15,970 bases of DNA from contig CAYPAW010000078.1 in assembly GCA_964408795.1 (NCBI GenBank), forward strand, positions 1 to 15,970, in the 5' to 3' direction. The DNA is from JABMQB01 sp964408795 (GTDB lineage Bacteria; Bacteroidota; Bacteroidia; Bacteroidales; Prolixibacteraceae). The notes below the pieces were generated by a model. That model did no database searches. It had not been told where the DNA came from and saw only the letters and a list, made by a program, of their open reading frames with translations. Shown in pieces: positions 8,001-13,788 of this stretch; position 1 is the first letter of the stretch; each line of letters begins with the position of its first letter. The translations under genes and the position numbers were made by a program.

Positions 8001-9275
8001 AATATCCCCCTGTCGACGCATCCCATTCCCTATGGTTCGAAACTGTATGTCAAAAACGGAGAAGAAATCAAAAAAGGCACTTTGATTTGTGAATGGGATC
8101 CCTACAACGGAGTTATCATTACGGAATACGATGGAACCATTGAGTTCGAGAACCTGATCGAAGGAGTCACCTTCCGGGAAGAATCAGACGAACAGACTGG
8201 CTATAATGAAAAGGTAATAATTGAAACCAGAGACAAGACCAAAAATGCTACCTTACGTATCATGAATCCGAAAGGAGAAATGATCCGTTCTTACAACCTG
8301 CCGGTTGGGGGCCATCTTGCTGTTGACAACAAAGAAGAGGTCAGAGCAGGCCAGGTATTGATGAAAATACCACGTGCCGCAGGGAAAGCAGGGGATATCA
8401 CAGGTGGATTGCCCCGTGTTACCGAGCTCTTTGAAGCCAGGAATCCTTCAAATCCTGCGGTGGTATCTGAAATTGACGGGGAAGTATCCCTGGGTAAAAT
8501 AAAACGGGGCAACCGGGAAATCATCATAACCTCAAAAACGGGGGATGTAAAGAAATACCTGGTTCCTCTGTCACGCCAGATCCTGGTTCAGGAAAATGAT
8601 TACATCCGGGCAGGCACTCCACTCTCGGATGGGGCCATAACCCCTTCGGATATTCTGGCCATCAAAGGACCTACAGCCGTTCAGGAGTATATTCTGAATG
8701 AGGTCCAGGATGTGTACCGTATGCAGGGAGTGAAAATCAACGATAAGCATTACGAAGTGATTATCCGCCAGATGATGCGTAAGGTGGAAATTGATGACCC
8801 GGGAGATACCCGATTCCTTGAAAAACAGATTGTCGATAAAAATGAATTCCTTCAGGAGAATGACTGGATTTACAATAAAAAGGTCGTTCTTGATCCCGGA
8901 GATGACAACGAACTACGGGCCGGACAGATCATCTCTTCAAGAAAGCTGAGAGATGAGAACTCCATACTTCGAAGGAAAGATAAAAAACTGATTGACGCAC
9001 GGGATGCCATTCCGGCCACTTCAAGTCAGATCCTTCAGGGAATTACCAGAGCGGCTCTGCAAACAAGAAGCTGGTTGTCGGCCGCATCATTCCAGGAAAC
9101 AACCAAAGTGCTCAACGAAGCAGCCATCCAGGGGAAAATGGATTATCTCGACGGACTCAAAGAGAACGTTATCTGCGGGCACCTGATACCGGCAGGTACC
9201 GGAATCAAAGAGTATAAAAACCTGGTGGTCGGCTCAAAACAGGAATACGATCAGCTGATTGATATGAAAGAGTAA
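5019..9275 (+). CDS. rpoC: DNA-directed RNA polymerase subunit beta'
   Basis: This is the beta' subunit carrying the catalytic centre of RNA polymerase (1418 aa). The N-terminal zinc-binding site is C66, C68, C81 and C84 (CHC...CDRC). The catalytic loop NADFDGDQ holds the magnesium-binding D472, D474 and D476. The bridge helix begins around G779 (GARKGLADTALKTADAGYL), and the trigger loop TQLTLRTFHVGG (about 929-940) includes H937. The second zinc site is C815, C889, C896 and C899. I chose the ATG at 5019 because the protein then begins MPFKKDNKAKSSFSKISI, as in other Bacteroidota. An in-frame TTG at 4992 would add nine residues encoded by the T tract and flank of the upstream hairpin and has no homology support. 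DUF3467 follows after 17 nt. Confidence 0.98.
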   Translation: MPFKKDNKAKSSFSKISISLSSPEEILERSYGEVLKPETINYRTYKPERDGLFCERIFGPVKDYECHCGKYKRIRYKGIVCDRCGVEVTEKKVRRERMGHISLVVPVAHIWYFRSLPNKIGYLLGLPTKKLDSIIYYERYVVIQPGMKAQDGIKQLDFLTEEEYLDILDTLPKENQFLDEDDPNKFIAKMGAEALYEILMRLNLDDLSYELRHKASNETSQQRKNEALKRLQVVEAFRASKNLNRPEWMIVKVVPVIPPDLRPLVPLDGGRFATSDLNDLYRRVIIRNNRLKRLIEIKAPEVILRNEKRMLQESVDSLFDNSRKVNAVKTENNRALKSLSDSLKGKQGRFRQNLLGKRVDYSARSVIVVGPKLQLHECGLPKDMAAELYKPFVIRKLIERGIVKTVKSAKKIVDRKDPVVWEILENVLKGHPVLLNRAPTLHRLSIQAFQPVLIEGKAIQLHPLVCTGFNADFDGDQMAVHLPLGNAAILEAQLLMLSSHNLLNPANGAPITVPSQDMVLGLYYMTKDDASTKDEKRIFYSPEEVIIAHNEGKIGMHSIIRVKVEDVDENGAYFKHIIETTVGRILFNEHVPRQVGFINQLLTKKSLRNIISDVFKKCGNAATVVFLDAIKYLGYYWAYRGGLSFNLDDVIIPVDKTEIVEKGYEEVDEVLANYNMGFITNNERYNQVIDIWTHANSRLTYSVMKTLSSDKQGFNSIYMMLDSGARGSKEQIRQLCGMRGLMAKPQKSGSTGSQIIENPILANFKEGLSVLEYFISTHGARKGLADTALKTADAGYLTRRLVDVAQDVIITEEDCGTLRGLVATAVKSNEEVVASLYDRILGRTSVHDIYHPLNGELIVRSGEEIDESIALEIENSPIESVEIRSVLTCEARSGVCAKCYGRNLATGSMVQKGEAVGVIAAQSIGEPGTQLTLRTFHVGGIAGNISAQSMVESHYDGYTEIEELRSVPYTEEDGKNVDIVVSRLAELKIVDKNTNIPLSTHPIPYGSKLYVKNGEEIKKGTLICEWDPYNGVIITEYDGTIEFENLIEGVTFREESDEQTGYNEKVIIETRDKTKNATLRIMNPKGEMIRSYNLPVGGHLAVDNKEEVRAGQVLMKIPRAAGKAGDITGGLPRVTELFEARNPSNPAVVSEIDGEVSLGKIKRGNREIIITSKTGDVKKYLVPLSRQILVQENDYIRAGTPLSDGAITPSDILAIKGPTAVQEYILNEVQDVYRMQGVKINDKHYEVIIRQMMRKVEIDDPGDTRFLEKQIVDKNEFLQENDWIYNKKVVLDPGDDNELRAGQIISSRKLRDENSILRRKDKKLIDARDAIPATSSQILQGITRAALQTRSWLSAASFQETTKVLNEAAIQGKMDYLDGLKENVICGHLIPAGTGIKEYKNLVVGSKQEYDQLIDMKE

Positions 9276-9292
9276 TGTAAAAACAAACGGCT

Positions 9293-9607
9293 ATGGATGA
9301 TCAAAAAAAAGGACAACAGATTAATATAGAATTAAAAGAGGACGTAGCTCAGGGTATTTATTCCAACCTGGCAGTCATTACCCATTCATCCTCCGAATTT
9401 GTCATTGATTTTGTACGGATCATGCCGGGAGTCCCTAAAGCAAATGTTCAATCACGCATCATTCTTACTCCGGAACATGCAAAACGATTGTTAAATGCGC
9501 TTCAGGATAACATGCATAAATATGAATCCCTGCATGGACAGGTAACCGTGAAAGGAAGTACGAAGTTGCCCCCCATGGGATTCGGAGGCCCCACGGCAGA
9601 GGCGTAA
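9293..9607 (+). CDS. DUF3467 family protein
   Basis: This is a small acidic-to-neutral soluble protein of 104 aa with no signal peptide or membrane segment. The sequence fits the DUF3467 family: an N-terminal INIELKEDVAQGIYSNLAVITHSSSEFVIDFVRIMPGVPKA block, then VQSRIILTPEHAKRLLNALQDNMHKYE, ending in a Pro/Gly-rich tail (about 92-100). Its function is not established. In Bacteroidota a gene of this family commonly sits directly after rpoC, and here the gap is only 17 nt, so it is almost certainly co-transcribed with rpoBC. That suggests, but does not prove, a link to transcription or ribosome supply. The family assignment is from recognition of the sequence, not a search. Confidence 0.88.
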   Translation: MDDQKKGQQINIELKEDVAQGIYSNLAVITHSSSEFVIDFVRIMPGVPKANVQSRIILTPEHAKRLLNALQDNMHKYESLHGQVTVKGSTKLPPMGFGGPTAEA

Positions 9608-9630
9608 TTTAGAATCTATCTAAATTATTT
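9605..9630 (+). terminator. Weak AT-rich hairpin at the end of the rpoBC operon
   Basis: TAATTTAG (9605-9612, starting with the DUF3467 stop codon) pairs perfectly with CTAAATTA (9620-9627) around a 7-nt loop, followed by TTT. The stem is 8 bp but has only one G-C pair, and the T tract is short, so termination here would be weak. It is the only terminator-like structure directly after the gene. Confidence 0.3.
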
Positions 9631-9691
9631 CGTAAAAAATCCGGAGGGAATTTTAGAAAAATCGGGTTGATTGTTTTAAGTGCCTGAATGG

Positions 9692-9731
9692 TGTTGCTTC
9701 CAGGGCGGCTTTTAACTCCTGGGGAAGCACA
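9692..9731. repeat. Imperfect hairpin in the DUF3467-etfB gap
   Basis: GCTTCC (9696-9701) pairs with GGAAGC (9723-9728). The stem continues outward as TGT (9692-9694) with ACA (9729-9731) across one bulged T, and inward as AGG (9702-9704) with CCT (9718-9720) across two bulged G residues. That is about 12 bp in total. No T run follows, so it is not a classic intrinsic terminator on either strand. It may be an RNA-stabilising or factor-dependent termination structure ending the rpoBC transcript. The rest of 9608-9778 shows nothing else I can name. Confidence 0.4.
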
Positions 9732-9778
9732 TTCTGTGGGATACTCTTCACACAGGATATTTCAGCCCAATGAATCTC

Positions 9779-9809
9779 TTTGTTTCTTTGGGTTCAGTGT
9801 TTATATTTG
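9779..9809 (+). promoter_or_regulatory. Bacteroidota promoter of the etf operon
   Basis: TTTG at 9779-9782 is the -33 element and TATATTTG at 9802-9809 is an exact TAnnTTTG -7 element, with a 19-nt spacer, which matches the Bacteroidota consensus. Transcription should start near 9815, leaving a leader of about 30 nt before the etfB ATG at 9847. This also supports the 9847 start over any upstream in-frame start, since the -7 box lies inside the upstream extension. Confidence 0.75.
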
Positions 9810-9846
9810 CTTTCCTGAAAATCAACGGGTAATTAACAAAAGATAT

Positions 9847-10593
9847 ATGAAGATAGCTGTTTGTTTAGCTCATGTCCCCGATACCACAACAAAGGTAAAG
9901 TTTGTCAATGGGGCAGCTTTAGACACCACAGGAGTTCAATGGATTATAAATCCCTGGGACGAACTTGCGCTCACCAGAGCCATTGAATGGAAAGAAGATC
10001 TCCAAAATCCGGTGGAGACCGTAACCGTACTTACGGTAGGCCCCAAAGAATCAGAGCCAACCATTCGCAAGGCACTTGCCATAGGAGCCGATGATGCCAT
10101 ACGGGTTGATGCCGATCCTGCGGATGCTTTTTCAGTAGCCAGTGAATTGGCAGAGGTCATTCAGCAAAAAGATTTTGAAGTGGTCCTTTGCGGAATTGAA
10201 TCGAGTGACTACAATGGTTCAGCCGTAGGGGGTATGTTGGCTGAGTTACTCAGCTGGCCATCTGTTTCTGCTGTATCTGAAATGAAATGGGAAGGAGAAG
10301 AATGGGAGCTTCGGCGGGATGTAGATGGAGGGAAGGAGACCCTTGCTGTTCAGACTCCCTGTGTGGCCATTGTGCAGAAAGGAATCACCAGGGAACCGAG
10401 AATTGCATCCATGCGCGGAATCATGATGGCACGAAAAAAAAACCTGGTGGTCGTACCGGCTTCCCGAAAGGAAAATCGAATGGAATATGTGGCATTTAAC
10501 TTGCCGGAACCCAAAGCTCCGTGTAAAATGATCGATCCGGAAAACATGAGTGAATTGGTTTCCCTGTTACAAAATGAAGCCAAGGTATTGTAA
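9847..10593 (+). CDS. etfB: Electron transfer flavoprotein subunit beta
   Basis: EtfB (248 aa) pairs with EtfA to form the soluble flavoprotein that accepts electrons from acyl-CoA dehydrogenases. Visible family marks are the N-terminal MKIAVCLAHVPDTTTKVKF strand, INPWDELALTRAIEWKE (34-50), the KALAIGADDAIRV nucleotide-binding segment (75-87) and IASMRGIMMARKK (186-198), the recognition-loop region that docks on dehydrogenases. The usual GKQAIDDD-type AMP-binding motif is replaced by CGIESSDYNGSAVGG (115-129), a form that resembles other Bacteroidota EtfB proteins as I recall them. The ATG at 9847 is chosen because homology starts there and a promoter lies just upstream. The open frame extends 5' to 9688 but that part has no homology. 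etfA follows after 25 nt. Confidence 0.94.
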   Translation: MKIAVCLAHVPDTTTKVKFVNGAALDTTGVQWIINPWDELALTRAIEWKEDLQNPVETVTVLTVGPKESEPTIRKALAIGADDAIRVDADPADAFSVASELAEVIQQKDFEVVLCGIESSDYNGSAVGGMLAELLSWPSVSAVSEMKWEGEEWELRRDVDGGKETLAVQTPCVAIVQKGITREPRIASMRGIMMARKKNLVVVPASRKENRMEYVAFNLPEPKAPCKMIDPENMSELVSLLQNEAKVL

Positions 10594-10618
10594 GTATTAT
10601 TCTGTTAAATGAAAAGAT

Positions 10619-11584
10619 ATGTCTGTAGTCGTATATACAGAAAATTGGGATGGAAAGTTTAAAAAACTTTCGTTCGAATTGGTTTCTTACGCCTCTGAAA
10701 TAGCTAACATGCTGGGAGATACCGTTGCTGCGGTATCCATTGGAAACGTGGAGGAGCCTGAATTGAAAAAACTGGGGAATTTCGGTGCTTCAAAAGTTAT
10801 AAAAATAGAAAACGAAGCATTAACCTATCTGGATAATCAGCTGTATACTCATATTCTGGCTCAGGTAGCGCTGAAAGAAGGAGCTTCGGTTCTTGTTTTA
10901 TCGCATAACAACACAGGAAAAGCGTTGGCTCCACGATTGGCCGTCCGATTAAACGCAAGCCTGGCTTCCGGAGTAGGGAACGTCCCGTCTTCCATGGATC
11001 CCTTTAAGGTCCGCAAGAAAGTTTTTTCGGGGAAAGCCTATGCTGACATGGTATTATCAGCCGACATAAAGGTACTCACCCTGGCACAGAATTCCTTTCA
11101 GATAATTGAAACCGGTGGAGCGGCAACCGTGGAATCTTTCGATCCGGAAATGGAAGACCCGGCTACCGTGGTTAAAGAGGTTCAGAAACAAACCGGCAAG
11201 GTTTTGCTCACCGATGCTGAGGTGGTAGTTTCCGGAGGACGAGGCATGAAATCGCCGAATAATTGGGGTCCTCTGGAAGAATTGGCTCAACTTTTGGATG
11301 GAGCCACGGCCTGTTCGCGCCCGGTATCGGATGAGGGATGGAGATCCCATGATGAACATACCGGGCAGACCGGGAAAATTATCGCTCCGAATTTGTACAT
11401 CGCAGCCGGAATCTCCGGGGCTATTCAACATCTTGCAGGGGTCAGTTCGTCCAAATGCATCGTGGCCATCAATACCGATGGAGATGCCCCGATTTTTGAA
11501 GCAGCCGATTACGGTGTAGTGGGCGATGCAATGAAGGTTCTGCCTGATTTAATTCGTGCAGTAAAAGAAACAAGATCAACATAA
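10619..11584 (+). CDS. etfA: Electron transfer flavoprotein subunit alpha
   Basis: EtfA (321 aa, usual length) carries most of the FAD-binding site of the EtfAB heterodimer. The N-terminal domain (about 1-195) has the alpha/beta fold seen in EtfB-like proteins. The C-terminal FAD domain (about 200-320) shows VVSGGRGMKSPNNWGPLEELA, the S233-R234 pair, GQTGKIIAPNLYIAAGISGAIQHLAG (249-274, including H271), and AINTDGDAPIFEAADYGVVGD (284-303). All are standard for a working FAD site. Bifurcating and non-bifurcating ETFs cannot be told apart with confidence by eye. The neighbouring acyl-CoA dehydrogenase and quinone-linked Fe-S protein favour simple electron carriage to menaquinone. Confidence 0.95.
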   Translation: MSVVVYTENWDGKFKKLSFELVSYASEIANMLGDTVAAVSIGNVEEPELKKLGNFGASKVIKIENEALTYLDNQLYTHILAQVALKEGASVLVLSHNNTGKALAPRLAVRLNASLASGVGNVPSSMDPFKVRKKVFSGKAYADMVLSADIKVLTLAQNSFQIIETGGAATVESFDPEMEDPATVVKEVQKQTGKVLLTDAEVVVSGGRGMKSPNNWGPLEELAQLLDGATACSRPVSDEGWRSHDEHTGQTGKIIAPNLYIAAGISGAIQHLAGVSSSKCIVAINTDGDAPIFEAADYGVVGDAMKVLPDLIRAVKETRST

Positions 11585-11598
11585 TCCTGTTTTTTACG

Positions 11599-11627
11599 AA
11601 AGCCGGGATGCTTGCTGTCCGGGTTTT
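11599..11627 (+). terminator. Weak hairpin between etfA and the Fe-S gene
   Basis: AAA-CCGG (11599-11606, with G11602 mismatched) pairs with CCGG-TTTT (11619-11627, with G11623 mismatched). The loop is about 10 nt and the structure ends in a short T run. It could cause slight attenuation between etfA and the downstream genes or mark an mRNA processing point. The mismatch makes this a weak call. No promoter match is visible in the 61-nt gap, so the Fe-S gene probably stays in the same transcript. Confidence 0.3.
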
Positions 11628-11645
11628 AGGATAAAACATACTTCT

Positions 11646-13751
11646 ATGATGAAGCAGATTTTGTTTGCCATAGCCCTGATGGTCACGCTGGGTGTTTTTA
11701 CCTTTACGGTAATCAGGTTATTATCCATTTTCAGGCTTCTGAAGCCTGCATTTCCTGTCCGGAATATAGGCAAACGGTGTTTCCAGGTGCTGAAAATTGC
11801 TTTCGGTCAAACCAAAATTCTGAGAAAACCCGTGGTAGGGTTCATGCATGCCCTGGTTTGGTGGGGGTTTATTCTTATTCTTATTGGCAGCATTGAAATG
11901 GTTATTGATGGATTAACCGGAACAGAAAGAGCGTTATCTTTCCTGGGGGTTGTTTACGATTGGATCATAGCTGCAGGCGATCTTTTTGCATTGATCATCG
12001 CTGTTTTAGTCGTTGCCTTTCTGGTTCGCCGGACCTGTATGACGGTTGATCGATTCCACGGAAGTGAGATGAAGCAACATTCCTATGTGGATGCCCTTAT
12101 CGCATTGGGGTTCATTCTTTTTCTCATGGTTACGCTCCTGGGGGTAAATGCTTTCTATGTAGCATACACCCATGCTACAGGTCATTCAGCAGAAGGCATT
12201 TATCCGGTTGGAAGCAGGCTTGCTGCTTGGTTTTCGGGATGGAGCGCTTCCACCTTGTTTTTTTGGCATGAAATGAATTGGTGGGCTCATATTCTGGGTA
12301 TCTTCTTTTTTGCCAATTATTTACCCTATTCAAAACACTTTCATGTGTTTTTGTCGGTACCCAATGTTTTTTTAAGTGACCTCAGCCCCTTAGGGAAAAT
12401 TCATACCATGGAAAGTGTTACCCGGGAAGTGACCCTGATGCTTGATCCGGAGGGGGATCTCACCAGTCTCCCTGATACGGAAGAGGTAAGCCGGTTTGGA
12501 ATTAAGGATGTTCAGGATATCAACTGGAAGAATTACCTGGACTCGCTATCGTGTACTCAGTGCGGACGTTGCACCTCGGTATGCCCTGCTCATCATACCG
12601 GGAAGAAACTTTCTCCCCGGAAAATTGTGATGAATGTGCGTGAGCGGATGAAAGAAAAAAGTCCCGGTCTTCTGAAAGAAGGACTCACCTATGACGACGG
12701 GAAAGCACTCTCCGGTGATTACATTACCCCCGAGGAGCTATGGGCCTGCACTACATGCAATGCCTGCGTCCGGGAATGTCCCTTAAACATCAACCCACTT
12801 GCGTTAATTATGGATATGCGCCGTTATCTTGTGATGGAAGAATCAGCGGCTCCCGGAGAACTGAACCAGGTGTTTGCCAACATTGAAAATAACGGAGCTC
12901 CCTGGCAGTTCGCACAGGATGACCGGATGAAATGGGCTGAGAAGCTGTTCCTGAAACAGACGAACCGGGAAATAAAAGTTCCGGTGGTGGCAGACCTTTT
13001 TGAACAAGGGAAAAAACCGGAGTATCTGTTTTGGGTAGGGAGTGCCGGAGCGTTTGACGACCGGTATAAACAGGTGGTGAGAGCTTTTGTGAAGATCCTG
13101 GATTATCTGAAGATCGATTATGCCGTGTTGGGAACCGAGGAGTCTTCAAGTGGGGATGTGGCCAGACGAGCCGGAAATGAAATGCTTTTCCAGATGCAGG
13201 CACTTCAGAATATCGAATTGTTAAAACACTATGAAATAAATAAAATCATAACCTGCGATCCCCATGTTTACAACACTTTCCGAAATGAATATCCCGATTT
13301 TGGGAGTACTTGTGAAGTGTTCCATCATACCCAGTTTCTAAAACAAATGATGGAGGAAGGGAAACTTCTGCTGGATTCTACTGCTTTCAAAGGGAAAAAA
13401 GCGACCTACCATGATCCGTGTTATCTGGGACGGATAAACGGAGAATACCAGGCTCCCCGGAAATTGCTGGAGGCTTTGGTTTCCGAACGGCAGGAGATGC
13501 CCCGGAATAAAAGTTTCGCCCTTTGCTGCGGAGCGGGGGGAGGTCAAATGTTCAAAGAAGCCGAAAAAGGAGATAAGGAAATTTTCATTGAACGTACCGA
13601 AGAGGCCCTCGAAACGGGTGCGGATCTTATTGTCACTGCCTGCCCTTATTGTATGGTCATGATGACCGATGGATTGAAGTATAAAAATAAGGAAGAAAAA
13701 GTGAAAAACTACGATATCGCGGAACTGATTATGATGTCCTTAAACCTGTGA
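11646..13751 (+). CDS. Membrane Fe-S oxidoreductase, putative ETF:menaquinone oxidoreductase (HdrDE-like)
   Basis: This 701-aa protein probably moves electrons from reduced EtfAB to menaquinone at the membrane. Residues 1-240 hold about five hydrophobic segments (near 3-24, 66-88, 107-127, 149-170 and 212-230), like the NarI/HdrE-type cytochrome b domain; H68, H208, H215, H231 and H233 are candidate heme ligands. Next come two 4Fe-4S motifs, C303-C306-C309-C313 and C368-C371-C374-C378. Two CCG (DUF224, HdrD-like) domains follow. The second is complete: C592, C627-C628-G629 and C666-C669. The first (about 460-555) lacks the expected cysteines: S466, S500-S502, D538 and V541 stand in those places and only an offset C537 remains. 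Fused proteins of this type next to etfAB are proposed ETF:menaquinone oxidoreductases in anaerobes such as Syntrophus and Geobacter. ATG 11646 or 11649 could each be the start. Confidence 0.85.
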   Translation: MMKQILFAIALMVTLGVFTFTVIRLLSIFRLLKPAFPVRNIGKRCFQVLKIAFGQTKILRKPVVGFMHALVWWGFILILIGSIEMVIDGLTGTERALSFLGVVYDWIIAAGDLFALIIAVLVVAFLVRRTCMTVDRFHGSEMKQHSYVDALIALGFILFLMVTLLGVNAFYVAYTHATGHSAEGIYPVGSRLAAWFSGWSASTLFFWHEMNWWAHILGIFFFANYLPYSKHFHVFLSVPNVFLSDLSPLGKIHTMESVTREVTLMLDPEGDLTSLPDTEEVSRFGIKDVQDINWKNYLDSLSCTQCGRCTSVCPAHHTGKKLSPRKIVMNVRERMKEKSPGLLKEGLTYDDGKALSGDYITPEELWACTTCNACVRECPLNINPLALIMDMRRYLVMEESAAPGELNQVFANIENNGAPWQFAQDDRMKWAEKLFLKQTNREIKVPVVADLFEQGKKPEYLFWVGSAGAFDDRYKQVVRAFVKILDYLKIDYAVLGTEESSSGDVARRAGNEMLFQMQALQNIELLKHYEINKIITCDPHVYNTFRNEYPDFGSTCEVFHHTQFLKQMMEEGKLLLDSTAFKGKKATYHDPCYLGRINGEYQAPRKLLEALVSERQEMPRNKSFALCCGAGGGQMFKEAEKGDKEIFIERTEEALETGADLIVTACPYCMVMMTDGLKYKNKEEKVKNYDIAELIMMSLNL

Positions 13752-13788
13752 AACAGAAATGCTCGGAGCTAAGGATGATCGCTGAAAT

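Noticed and set aside
7266..8021. Open frame of 251 codons on the - strand, antisense to rpoC
   Set aside because: Shadow of the conserved trigger-loop and zinc-site region of rpoC, with no family resemblance.
9688..9846. Upstream in-frame extension of etfB by 53 residues
   Set aside because: The extension has no ETF homology and contains a consensus promoter and a hairpin. Homology begins exactly at the ATG at 9847.
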